From an uncultured Fibrobacter sp. (GTDB lineage Bacteria > Fibrobacterota > Fibrobacteria > Fibrobacterales > Fibrobacteraceae): a DNA stretch of 64,000 bases. Every line of letters begins with the position of its first letter. The first letter of the stretch is position 1. Positions 42,712-51,131 of this stretch are shown piece by piece. Location of the stretch: NCBI RefSeq assembly GCF_947166265.1, contig NZ_CAMVDO010000017.1, positions 1-64,000 on the forward strand. Reading direction: 5' to 3'. The notes beneath the pieces were generated by a model, which worked only from the letters and a program-made list of their open reading frames with translations, made no database searches and was not told the DNA's origin. Position numbers and translations under genes: made by a program.

Positions 42712-45700
42712 TCAGCTTACGCCCGCTCCGCTGAGGACACTGCGCCCGCCACGAGGGGTCACATCGATGCGCGCACCCAGTTCGCCCTTAACAACGTCCA
42801 AGTGCGTAATGACTCCCAGCAGCTTGCCGCGTTCCTGTTGCATTTTCTGGAGCACAAGCACCGTTTCTTGCAACATCTTGGAGTCGAGCGTCCCGAAGCC
42901 TTCGTCCAGGAACATGGAATCGATTCTCACGTTCCGGCTTGCAAGCGTCGAAATGCCCAGCGCAAGCGAAAGACTCACCAAGAAACCTTCACCGCCGGAA
43001 ATGTTGTCGATCGGGCGCACGGCATCGCTGTTGTCATGGTCGATCAGCTGGATATTCAGCGTATCCCTTTCCGCAATCATTTCGTAGCGCGGGAACATAT
43101 CGTGCAGATAGCCGTTCGCGATTTTCAGCAGGTTGCGCAGGGTAATGGTCTGGATGAACTTGACAAACACGTCACCGTTACCCGTGTCGAGCCTGTTACC
43201 GTTAAACCAGTGCTGCATCTGTTCCCAGTCGGTCCGCTTTTCCTTGAGCTGGTCGCGTTCCGCCTGCAACGTCTTGAAACGTTCGCGATCCTTTTCGTCG
43301 GTCTTTTTCTGCTGCGTCCAGGTACCAAGATTCTGGTTACATTCTTCAAGACGCGCCTTCGAAGTTTCGCTCTTCTGTTTCGCGACCTCTTCGGATTCTT
43401 CGAAATCGCGTTTATCCTGTAGCGCCTTCTGCTGGTCGCCATAGCTCTTGACAGCGGTCTCTGCGGCAGTCAAATCACTTTCGACCTTTTTCTGTTCGTC
43501 TTGAAGACTCTTGCGTTCCGCTTCGGGGATTCGAGCTGCGGCAAATTCATTTTCGCTAGCGAAGCCCTTAGAAGCAAGCCCCTCCGTAAAGGCATCCTGT
43601 TTCTGCGACATCTCCGGTTTCGCCTTCGCAATACGGTCGTTCAAATCTGCGATAGAAACATCCAGCGCATTCTTTTCTTCGCGACGCTTCTGTTCTTCGC
43701 CTCTCGCCGTTTCAGCCAGTTTTTCAGCGGAATTGCGCTGTTCGCGGGCCTTTTTGCGTTCCTCTTCTACGGACTTTTCGCCGAAAAGCTTTGCGCGTTC
43801 CGCAATAAGCCTATTCCATTCGTCCTGTTGGGTCTTCTGCAGGTTTTCCGCCTCGTTCAGCTTTTGAGTTGCCTGGTCCAGACTTTTCTGATTCTGCGAT
43901 TTAGTCGAATTCTCCACATCCAGATTCTTGGCGTTTTCCGCCTGCGAATCCTTCGCCTTTTTCCAGTCGGCACGTTTTCCTTCGAGTTGCAGAAGCAAGG
44001 CATCTACATCTTCCATACGGACATTCGAGAACCAGGTCGAAAGCGCCTTTTCGATTTTTCGAGAAAGTTCATCAACTTCCGCCGTTGCCTTCTCGGCTTC
44101 AGCTTGCGCCGTATTCACCGCCGACTCAAGAGTCGCACGACGAACCGCCGCCTGGTTGACTTCGTTCTGCAAGGTTTCCGCCTGGGTCTTGTTCTGCTGA
44201 TAAGCATCCTTCGATTTCAGCAATTCCTGCAAAACGGTACGGGCCGTCTCAAGAGTCACCGACTTTTTCCAGGGTTCCAGTTTCGCATTCAGAGTCTCAA
44301 GCGATTGAGCCTCTGCCTTAGCCTCATCTTCGGCCTTCAGCGTATTTTCACGAACGATTTCTTCGTCATGACGACGTTCGCCCTCAAGATTATCCAAATT
44401 CCGCTGGACTTTTTCCATTTCGGCATTGATCTTACGCAACTTGGCCGCAAAATCGTTCAGGCTATTCGCACCGTTTGCCACCTCGACATTTTTTTCGCAG
44501 GAACGATGTTCCAACGAGCCGCAGACAGGGCATGCTTCGCCCGGTTTCAGGTTACGGCGCAACTCCTCGACAACGACCGGAATATCCTTCTGGATAATAG
44601 TCTCCTTTTCCTTTTGCAAGGTCGAGAGGTTCTCACGAATTTCGCCGAGAGTTTTCGCGGTCGTTTCGATACTCTTCTGTTTTTCACCAATTTCTTGCTG
44701 CAACCGCGTAAGTTCACCGTGATGGCGCTCCGCATCGGAAATACAGCCATTCATTTCGGGCAAGACATTCACCAAGTCCGCATCGGCTTGGTGTGCGGCC
44801 AGATACCCCTGCACAGCCTGCAGGTTCTTGTTCTGTTCGAGCTGCGCCGCATCAAATTCTTGCAGTTCGTCCTTTGCCGTGCCCACTTTCTGACTCAGCG
44901 TGGCTTTGTTTCCATTTTTCGACTTCCAGTCGGATACCTGCGATTTCAGGAGCGAAAGCTCGGCATCAATGGATTCTTCCTTCTGGTGGGCCGCGATATA
45001 GTCTTCGGCCTCTTTCAGCAGGCGACTAAATTCCGCGATTTTCGCTTCCGAAGCGTCGATAGCAGCCTTAAAGCCCTTCACCTCATTTTGGATTCCCGTC
45101 ACGCTCTTTTTCGTTTCGTCCACCTTCTGGTGTGCGTTTCGGATATCGCCGTCAAGGGCAGACACTTTCTCCCACAGCGCTTCATTTTCGGAATATTCCG
45201 TCTTGAGCTTTTCGAGAGCCTGCTGTTTTTGACGGCTATCCTCTGTCGCCTTTTCTAGCTTCGACAGGACATCCGGAAGGTTCTTTTCATTTTCCCCGAG
45301 TTTGCTTTCCATTTCGGCAAGGGTCTTGCGGATAGAATCAAATTCGGTAAACAGCGTTTCAATGTCGTGTGCCAAGAGTGCACGCGAAAGCCGTTCACGC
45401 TTCGGTTCAAATTCATCCCTTCGGTGTTCAGCCAGAGCAAGCGAATTTTTCGCTTCGTTCAAGAGCTTTTCGATGTCACGCGAAGATTCATACCACGAGC
45501 AAATCTTACCCCAGCGTTCCAACGAGGCGTTCAATTCTTTTCGCAACGTCTGGGCGGCTTCAATTTTCGCATTCAGCTCCGCAAGTTCCTCTTCGCTCAG
45601 CAGATGAACGCCTTCCATCTTGTTTTCGATATTCGTGACCGCATCGTCAGCAGCCTCGTACAGTTCATGAACGGCCACGGCAATCTTGCGGTAGATACTG

Positions 45701-46236
45701 TCGCCGGTAAGCTTTTCGAGGATCGCTGCACGCTCGCTTTCCTTACACTTCAGGAACTTGTTGAATTCGCCCTGGGCAAGCATCATCGACTTGGTAAACT
45801 GATCGAAATCAAGGCCAATCACCCCCGCAATCACGTTCTTGAATTCGGACTGATTCGAAGAAGTGTACACCTGCGTACCCGCGGTCTCGTTTCTGAGCAC
45901 CCAGTTGTAGTTCTGGAGCCTTCCCGTTCTCGGGGCACGGTGCTGTGACCAGTGAGCGGTATACACCACGCCACCACATTCGAAAGTCACCTTGGAGTAG
46001 CAACTCATCGTCCCGTACGTCATCAATTCATTGGACGTTCCCTTGATGGCGTCCAGTCGGGGCGTCGCACCGTAAAGTCCAAGGCAAATGGCATCGAGAA
46101 TGGATGTCTTCCCGGAACCTGTCGCACCAGAAATGCAGAACATGCCCTTGTTCGCAAATGCCGGGCTTTCAAAGTCGATAGTCCATTCGCCGGCAAGTGA
46201 ATTGATATTGCTGAATTCGAGTTTCTTGATTTTCAT
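42712..46236 (-). CDS. sbcC: Exonuclease SbcC (Rad50-like ATPase)
   Basis: ATPase subunit of the SbcCD nuclease that opens DNA hairpins and processes double-strand ends in the cytoplasm. Length 1174 residues, slightly longer than E. coli SbcC. The N-terminal lobe has ISGATGSGKTSILDAICLGL. Two long coiled coils flank the zinc hook CPVC (in KPGEACPVCGSLEH) near the middle. The C-terminal lobe has the signature NISGGEGFLVSLSLALG and Walker B MFLDEGFGTLD. It starts 12 bp after sbcD. It is housekeeping and interrupts the xylan gene series. Confidence 0.95.
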   Translation of the reverse strand: MKIKKLEFSNINSLAGEWTIDFESPAFANKGMFCISGATGSGKTSILDAICLGLYGATPRLDAIKGTSNELMTYGTMSCYSKVTFECGGVVYTAHWSQHRAPRTGRLQNYNWVLRNETAGTQVYTSSNQSEFKNVIAGVIGLDFDQFTKSMMLAQGEFNKFLKCKESERAAILEKLTGDSIYRKIAVAVHELYEAADDAVTNIENKMEGVHLLSEEELAELNAKIEAAQTLRKELNASLERWGKICSWYESSRDIEKLLNEAKNSLALAEHRRDEFEPKRERLSRALLAHDIETLFTEFDSIRKTLAEMESKLGENEKNLPDVLSKLEKATEDSRQKQQALEKLKTEYSENEALWEKVSALDGDIRNAHQKVDETKKSVTGIQNEVKGFKAAIDASEAKIAEFSRLLKEAEDYIAAHQKEESIDAELSLLKSQVSDWKSKNGNKATLSQKVGTAKDELQEFDAAQLEQNKNLQAVQGYLAAHQADADLVNVLPEMNGCISDAERHHGELTRLQQEIGEKQKSIETTAKTLGEIRENLSTLQKEKETIIQKDIPVVVEELRRNLKPGEACPVCGSLEHRSCEKNVEVANGANSLNDFAAKLRKINAEMEKVQRNLDNLEGERRHDEEIVRENTLKAEDEAKAEAQSLETLNAKLEPWKKSVTLETARTVLQELLKSKDAYQQNKTQAETLQNEVNQAAVRRATLESAVNTAQAEAEKATAEVDELSRKIEKALSTWFSNVRMEDVDALLLQLEGKRADWKKAKDSQAENAKNLDVENSTKSQNQKSLDQATQKLNEAENLQKTQQDEWNRLIAERAKLFGEKSVEEERKKAREQRNSAEKLAETARGEEQKRREEKNALDVSIADLNDRIAKAKPEMSQKQDAFTEGLASKGFASENEFAAARIPEAERKSLQDEQKKVESDLTAAETAVKSYGDQQKALQDKRDFEESEEVAKQKSETSKARLEECNQNLGTWTQQKKTDEKDRERFKTLQAERDQLKEKRTDWEQMQHWFNGNRLDTGNGDVFVKFIQTITLRNLLKIANGYLHDMFPRYEMIAERDTLNIQLIDHDNSDAVRPIDNISGGEGFLVSLSLALGISTLASRNVRIDSMFLDEGFGTLDSKMLQETVLVLQKMQQERGKLLGVITHLDVVKGELGARIDVTPRGGRSVLSGAGVS

Positions 46237-46248
46237 ATTTTCTCCCCC

Positions 46249-47544
46249 TTATACGTTTTCGTGAGCCTTGTTCACTGCTTCATTGAAAAGTCCGATAAAC
46301 TTTTCGTACTGAGCCTTGACCTGTTCAGAATCACTGCATTCATTCATATTCTTCGCTATCAGCATCCTGAAATAGTCTTCCTTGGTGTATTGCTTTGTCG
46401 ATTCCACGGCATCGTCGATTCCCGCTACCCCCTTTCTGAGAATTTCCCTGGCAAGACGGTGACGCTTGACGACAAAGTGCTTGTCCTTTTCCTCGACTTC
46501 GAGAGCCGCGGTCAGGTTGACGAACTCCCCGCTCGTCAAAAGAAGATCCACATAGGTTTCTTCTCCCGAAACAAGCAGTTCCGTTTCCAGGTTCCGCAGC
46601 TTTTTCTTGAGCGTATCGAGGTCGCCCTTGTACTGTTCAAAGCGGATCGTCCGCGGAACAACCACCTTCTGGATAGACGGAAGGTTTCCCGCCTCCGAAT
46701 CGACCGCAAACACGTAACGCTTGTAATTTGCCTCGTCAAAACCCATCACGAACGGAGAGCCCGAATACCATACTTTCGGATTATCGGCAACCTTGGTCGC
46801 ATAATGGATATGGCCAAGCGCCACGTAATCCAAGTCGGCCGGGAACACGCTGACGTCGACGTTACCCAGCGTTCCCACCACTTCGCGAACACCGTCGTCG
46901 GTGGCACCATCCGAACCCACTGTCAAAGATTCCTGCGCTTCCTCGTTTTCACGACCCGAAAGCCCGCATGCATACAGGTGACCCGTCGCAATAATCGGAA
47001 TGTTTCTACTTCCACGCAGTTCGAGTGCCCTCTGGTACACATCCGAATAAAGGCGTTTCAGCAGGCTTTCATCGGCAGAGGACTCGCCATTTTCCTCGGA
47101 CTTATAGAACAGTTCCAGCTCCATGTCGCGCATGAAGGGAACGGCGCAGCAAATACCGATCGGTTCTCCGTCAGAACCCTTCAGTTCGAACACCATATCT
47201 TCGATTTTGCGGTTGTTGATGCTACCGACCACCTTGATATTCAGGGCTTCCAATATTTCGGACGGAGCATCGAGAAGTGCACCGGAGTCATGGTTACCCC
47301 CCACCACGACGACATTCTTGCAGCGCGTATTCAAAAGAGACGCCAAGAACCTGTAATACTGAGATTTCGCCACGTTCGAAGGGTTCACGACATCGAAAAT
47401 ATCGCCCGCCACCACAAGCGCCTGCGCACCGGCCGCATCGATTTCATTCTTGAGCCAATCGAGGAAAGCGGAAGCCTCGTTGGTGCGGTCAATGTCGTGC
47501 ATCGTATTACCCAGATGCCAGTCCGAAGTATGGATGAATTTCAT
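46249..47544 (-). CDS. sbcD: Exonuclease SbcD (Mre11-like nuclease)
   Basis: Nuclease subunit of SbcCD. The ATG at 47544 is preferred over a TTG two codons upstream, with AGAGG 9 nt before it. The metallophosphoesterase motifs are HTSDWHLGN, VAGDIFDVVNPS, VGGNHDSGA, ATGHLYACG and LGHIHYATK. The capping domain and the C-terminal part are complete. It is the first gene of the sbcDC operon, with a clear promoter upstream. Confidence 0.95.
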   Translation of the reverse strand: MKFIHTSDWHLGNTMHDIDRTNEASAFLDWLKNEIDAAGAQALVVAGDIFDVVNPSNVAKSQYYRFLASLLNTRCKNVVVVGGNHDSGALLDAPSEILEALNIKVVGSINNRKIEDMVFELKGSDGEPIGICCAVPFMRDMELELFYKSEENGESSADESLLKRLYSDVYQRALELRGSRNIPIIATGHLYACGLSGRENEEAQESLTVGSDGATDDGVREVVGTLGNVDVSVFPADLDYVALGHIHYATKVADNPKVWYSGSPFVMGFDEANYKRYVFAVDSEAGNLPSIQKVVVPRTIRFEQYKGDLDTLKKKLRNLETELLVSGEETYVDLLLTSGEFVNLTAALEVEEKDKHFVVKRHRLAREILRKGVAGIDDAVESTKQYTKEDYFRMLIAKNMNECSDSEQVKAQYEKFIGLFNEAVNKAHENV

Positions 47545-47579
47545 AGTCAAAAGCCTCTTTTTTCAAAAAGTTACCTTTT

Positions 47580-47608
47580 TTTATCGACATTTACGTGTCA
47601 AATGTCAA
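47580..47608 (-). promoter_or_regulatory. Promoter of sbcDC
   Basis: On the minus strand TTGACA (47608-47603), a 17-bp spacer and GATAAA (47585-47580). An inverted repeat GACATTT-N7-AAATGTC (47586-47606) overlaps the spacer and could be an operator. Confidence 0.65.
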
Positions 47609-47631
47609 GAAGATTTTGAAAAAAAATTTAA

Positions 47632-47660
47632 AACAGGGAAAGGCAAGGCCTTTCCCTGTT
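47632..47660 (-). terminator. Terminator of the GH43-CE1-GH27 operon
   Basis: A perfect 13-bp stem with a 3-nt loop (47632-47644 and 47648-47660), followed on the minus strand by TTTAAATTTTTTTTT-like sequence. Confidence 0.9.
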
Positions 47661-47706
47661 CACCCTTGTTCTCCAACTTGGGGTAATGACTTTAGTGCGG
47701 CGATGT

Positions 47707-49527
47707 TTATTTGATGCGATGTCCCGTCAGGTCGAAGCGATTGCCGTTTTTCTCGATGAAAAGCGTGTTGCCCTTCTTGACAAGGCGCGTCGCAGAGGCT
47801 CCCGTACGCATAGCGGGAATTACCTTGCTGATTGCAGTCGGGTCTTCGCAGGTTTCCGTTTCGCAGAACTTGATGTAGTCGATATCGAACCAGTCGCCGG
47901 TGACGGTAAAGCGGAGAATGTGTTCACCTTCGGGGAGATTCACTTTCGACTTTACGTCAACAAAGTCACTCCAGCTTTCACCGGAAACAGGAACTTCAGC
48001 CACCGACTTGCCATCGACAGAAAGCGTGAAGCCAGCGGTCGAATTATCCGTCGCGACAGAGGCAAGCATCACGTAGTCGCCTTCCTTTTTCACGTTCACG
48101 GTGTATTCGAGCCATTCGCCCGCGCGATTGTGCCCCACCACAATATTGCCGGATGCCTTCTTATACAAATCGACACCCGTACCTTCGCGGTAATTGGTGC
48201 ATTCCGCTTCCTTGCCTTCGTCGGTGCAGGAATGGTTTTCGGAATCAAGCTCATTGTAGCTGGTGTTTCCCTGGCCTATGCCGCTAATGTCGAAATCTTC
48301 CATCTCAATCTTACCCGGAATAGCGAAAGCTTCGCCCTTGAACAGTCCGCGAGGAACCGGCTTGACAATCAAGCGGAGCAGCGCAGAACCATGTGCCGGG
48401 AGTTCCACAGAAACATGGGAGAGCGCGCCCAGGTCCTTCTTTTTCCAGGCATCGCGGACTTCCACTTCGCCCTCTACGCCAATGTCAGCAAAGTTGCATT
48501 CCACCGTCTGAGTAGAAGAATTGTTGTTGAGAAGCGCCACAGCAATATCACCATTCTGCAAGGGCTTAGTCCAAACCTGTTTGCCGTTCACGTCGGAAAT
48601 ACGGTGTCCCTGAACGCCCAAGGAGTCCTGATTAATAGCAATCATGTCCTTGTTCAGGTAGAGTTCCTTGGTTTCGTTGCTCATCTTGCGGATATCGGAA
48701 CTAATCATGATGGGAGCGGCCATAATTGACCACATCGTCATCTGAGAGCGCTGTTCTTCGTAAGAGAGGCCATTGTTGCCCACTTCGAGCATGTCCGGGT
48801 CATTCCAATGACCTGGCTTTGCAATCTGCCAATACTTGTTGTTCGCATCGATAATTTCATAGACGCCGCGATACCAGGATTTAGAAATCCATGCGGGGCC
48901 GATATCGAAAGTGGTACGCCAGAGGTTTGCGATTTTGGGCATCCAGTCCTTGTATTCCCACATGCAAATGCTGAACACAATGTCGCGTCCGGAATTGCGG
49001 AGCGCGTTGGACATCGCGGTGTAATCTTTTTCCTGGGTCGTAGGATCAGAGTCGCAGTTATCGTACTTCCAGTAGTCAACGCCCCATTCGGCAAGCTTCT
49101 TGGCATCCTGAACTTCGTGGCCATTGGAACCGCTTTCGCTTTGCCAATTGCTATTGTAATGGTGGCAGGTACGTTTACCGCGGTCACCGTAAAGACCGAA
49201 CTTCAGGCCCTTCGCGTGAACATAATCGGCGAGCGCCTTCATGCCGCTCGGGAAAGTCTTCGGGTTGTGCGTAAGGTCGCCATTGGCATCGCGCTTGGTA
49301 TCCATCCAGTTGTCGTCCAGGTTAAGGAAAACGTAGCCCGCATCCTTCAAGCCGGATTCGACCATCGCATCGGCGACTTCCTTAATCTGATTTTCATTGA
49401 TGTTTTCGTGGAACACATTCCAGCTGTTCCACCCCAGCGGAGGTGTAAGCACCAAAGTGTCGGCACTGGCGAAAGCCGTCGCGGTGCAGGCAGCAAACGC
49501 TGCGGTGGCAATTAAGAACTTTTTCAT
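47707..49527 (-). CDS. Secreted GH27 alpha-galactosidase with CBM6
   Basis: Retaining alpha-galactosidase removing alpha-galactose side chains. A signal peptide covers about residues 1-22. The GH27 barrel shows PPLGWNSWN, LDDNWM and the nucleophile Asp156 in YWKYDNCD; the acid/base Asp is probably in RTTFDIGPAW. The C-terminal antiparallel domain precedes a CBM6 (about 415-565: GKIEMEDFDISGIGQG ... HSCTDEGKEAEC ... FDIDYIKF). The tail is shorter than in its neighbours and ends at FDLTGHRIK, without the usual final YLV strand. The gene starts 8 bp after the CE1 esterase gene and shares its transcript. Confidence 0.92.
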   Translation of the reverse strand: MKKFLIATAAFAACTATAFASADTLVLTPPLGWNSWNVFHENINENQIKEVADAMVESGLKDAGYVFLNLDDNWMDTKRDANGDLTHNPKTFPSGMKALADYVHAKGLKFGLYGDRGKRTCHHYNSNWQSESGSNGHEVQDAKKLAEWGVDYWKYDNCDSDPTTQEKDYTAMSNALRNSGRDIVFSICMWEYKDWMPKIANLWRTTFDIGPAWISKSWYRGVYEIIDANNKYWQIAKPGHWNDPDMLEVGNNGLSYEEQRSQMTMWSIMAAPIMISSDIRKMSNETKELYLNKDMIAINQDSLGVQGHRISDVNGKQVWTKPLQNGDIAVALLNNNSSTQTVECNFADIGVEGEVEVRDAWKKKDLGALSHVSVELPAHGSALLRLIVKPVPRGLFKGEAFAIPGKIEMEDFDISGIGQGNTSYNELDSENHSCTDEGKEAECTNYREGTGVDLYKKASGNIVVGHNRAGEWLEYTVNVKKEGDYVMLASVATDNSTAGFTLSVDGKSVAEVPVSGESWSDFVDVKSKVNLPEGEHILRFTVTGDWFDIDYIKFCETETCEDPTAISKVIPAMRTGASATRLVKKGNTLFIEKNGNRFDLTGHRIK

Positions 49528-49535
49528 ACTGACTC

Positions 49536-51032
49536 CTATTTAACTTTCAAACGCAACACATTCCCATTGTGGGATTTCACCAAATACATTCCAGGATGTT
49601 TCACCAACGTTTTCGTCGCATCATGCAGCCCGACCCTGTCAGCAGAAACGCTGCCCAGGAATGTTCCGTTCATGCTAAACACACTGTACTGTGCAACACC
49701 GTCAACATTCATGCGGAGCGGTTTTACAAAGCCATCCGTTTCATCTTCGGGAGCATCAATCTTTTTCAGCATCACGTTATCCAAGGTGAGCGTACCCGTG
49801 GCAGCGCCCGCATTAAAGCTCAGGCGGCCATTCGTATCGGTTGCAGCCGTCATCTGGAACTTGAGCGTATACGTATTCGATTCCGTTCCGATGTCAAAAT
49901 TCAGCTTTTCCTTGAGGTAGCTCGCCCACGGATCGGTATGCTGTTCCACGTTGACTTCAAGCGTACGGGCAGCACTTGCGCTTGCGTCAAAGCTGATTTC
50001 GTACCACTGGTCCTTTTCGAGGTGCAAGTCATGCTGGATCAGCTGCACCTGGTAATTCTGCGTACCGATAGCAGAAATATCGAGAGCGTACTTACCATCC
50101 TTAGCGTCACCCGTTGCCTTGCCGTCACCATGCAATTGCAAGTCCCAAGCCACGGCGCTCGAATCAAATCCACCATTAAAGATTTCATCGCGATTGGTCG
50201 GCACCACAATCGCAGGGGCCGGAGGCGTAATGCTCGAACCATCCAGCGAATAGTTCTTCACAAAGTTCCAGATTTCCACGCTCGTGTTCACGCTCACGGC
50301 CTCGTCCATGGAATACCAGTGGCCCTTTCCTTCGATTGTCAGCAGGCGCACTTCTACATTGTCGGTGCAACCGCTCCAAATTTCAAGAGACGCGGCAGAG
50401 CCCGACTTAGTCGTCGGATACGGCTTAATCTTCTGAGAATTGCTGGAACACTTCTGAGCAGAAACCCAGCTCTTGACCGTATTCACGGTGCTATTGTAAT
50501 TCACCACATCGTCGCTCGTGCCGTGCGTATGCATAATCGGCATCGCACGCTTGGGCGAATTCACGCCACCGCCACCCGAAACAGGAGCGATGGCCGCAAT
50601 CATGTCGCCCATCTTGTTTGCCGCATGGTAGCTCATCATGCCGCCCATCGAAAAGCCCGAAACATATACACGATTTTTATCGATTTCGTATCTTGTATAC
50701 ATTTCATTGATGATTGCCTTCAGGAAATTGATATCCTTGTCGCCGGAAATATCCCAGGCCTTGTTTTCGCCATTCGGGAACACCACGACAATGCGCGCCG
50801 TGTCGGCAATGCCTTCCCACTTGGCGGCATTCTGCTGGTAATTTGCATCCTGATTCATGCCGTGCATCTGAATGATGAGCGGGCGGTCCTTTTCGATATT
50901 CTTAGGGGCGTACACATTCATGCTACGAGACTTCCCGTTCACATTGATGTTGTCCGCAAACGCATTGCCCGCAAGCAACGCAACACTTGTGAGGGCAAGC
51001 ACCACCCCGCCCATCTTTTTGAAACCAAACAT
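49536..51032 (-). CDS. Secreted CE1-type esterase with CBM4/9-like module
   Basis: Feruloyl or acetyl xylan esterase of the PHB-depolymerase group. The ATG at 51032 has GGAG 8 nt upstream; the adjacent GTG is less likely. A signal peptide covers about residues 1-26. The esterase domain covers about 28-265, with Ser128 in GFSMGG, Asp174 or 175 in GTSDDVV and His238 in GKGHWYS. A CBM4/9-type beta-sandwich (EIFNGGFDSSAVAWDLQL ... LTLDNVMLKK) covers about 285-425, then the shared tail. It lies 97 bp after the GH43 gene without a terminator or operator between, so it probably belongs to that operon. Confidence 0.87.
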   Translation of the reverse strand: MFGFKKMGGVVLALTSVALLAGNAFADNINVNGKSRSMNVYAPKNIEKDRPLIIQMHGMNQDANYQQNAAKWEGIADTARIVVVFPNGENKAWDISGDKDINFLKAIINEMYTRYEIDKNRVYVSGFSMGGMMSYHAANKMGDMIAAIAPVSGGGGVNSPKRAMPIMHTHGTSDDVVNYNSTVNTVKSWVSAQKCSSNSQKIKPYPTTKSGSAASLEIWSGCTDNVEVRLLTIEGKGHWYSMDEAVSVNTSVEIWNFVKNYSLDGSSITPPAPAIVVPTNRDEIFNGGFDSSAVAWDLQLHGDGKATGDAKDGKYALDISAIGTQNYQVQLIQHDLHLEKDQWYEISFDASASAARTLEVNVEQHTDPWASYLKEKLNFDIGTESNTYTLKFQMTAATDTNGRLSFNAGAATGTLTLDNVMLKKIDAPEDETDGFVKPLRMNVDGVAQYSVFSMNGTFLGSVSADRVGLHDATKTLVKHPGMYLVKSHNGNVLRLKVK

Positions 51033-51131
51033 CACTCTAACTCCTTATATAATTTCGCATGGGATCCTATCAGGGCTTGGTTCGGCAGGCTCACCAACCG
51101 AGCTCACCAACCTTACCCCTCCAGAATGGCG

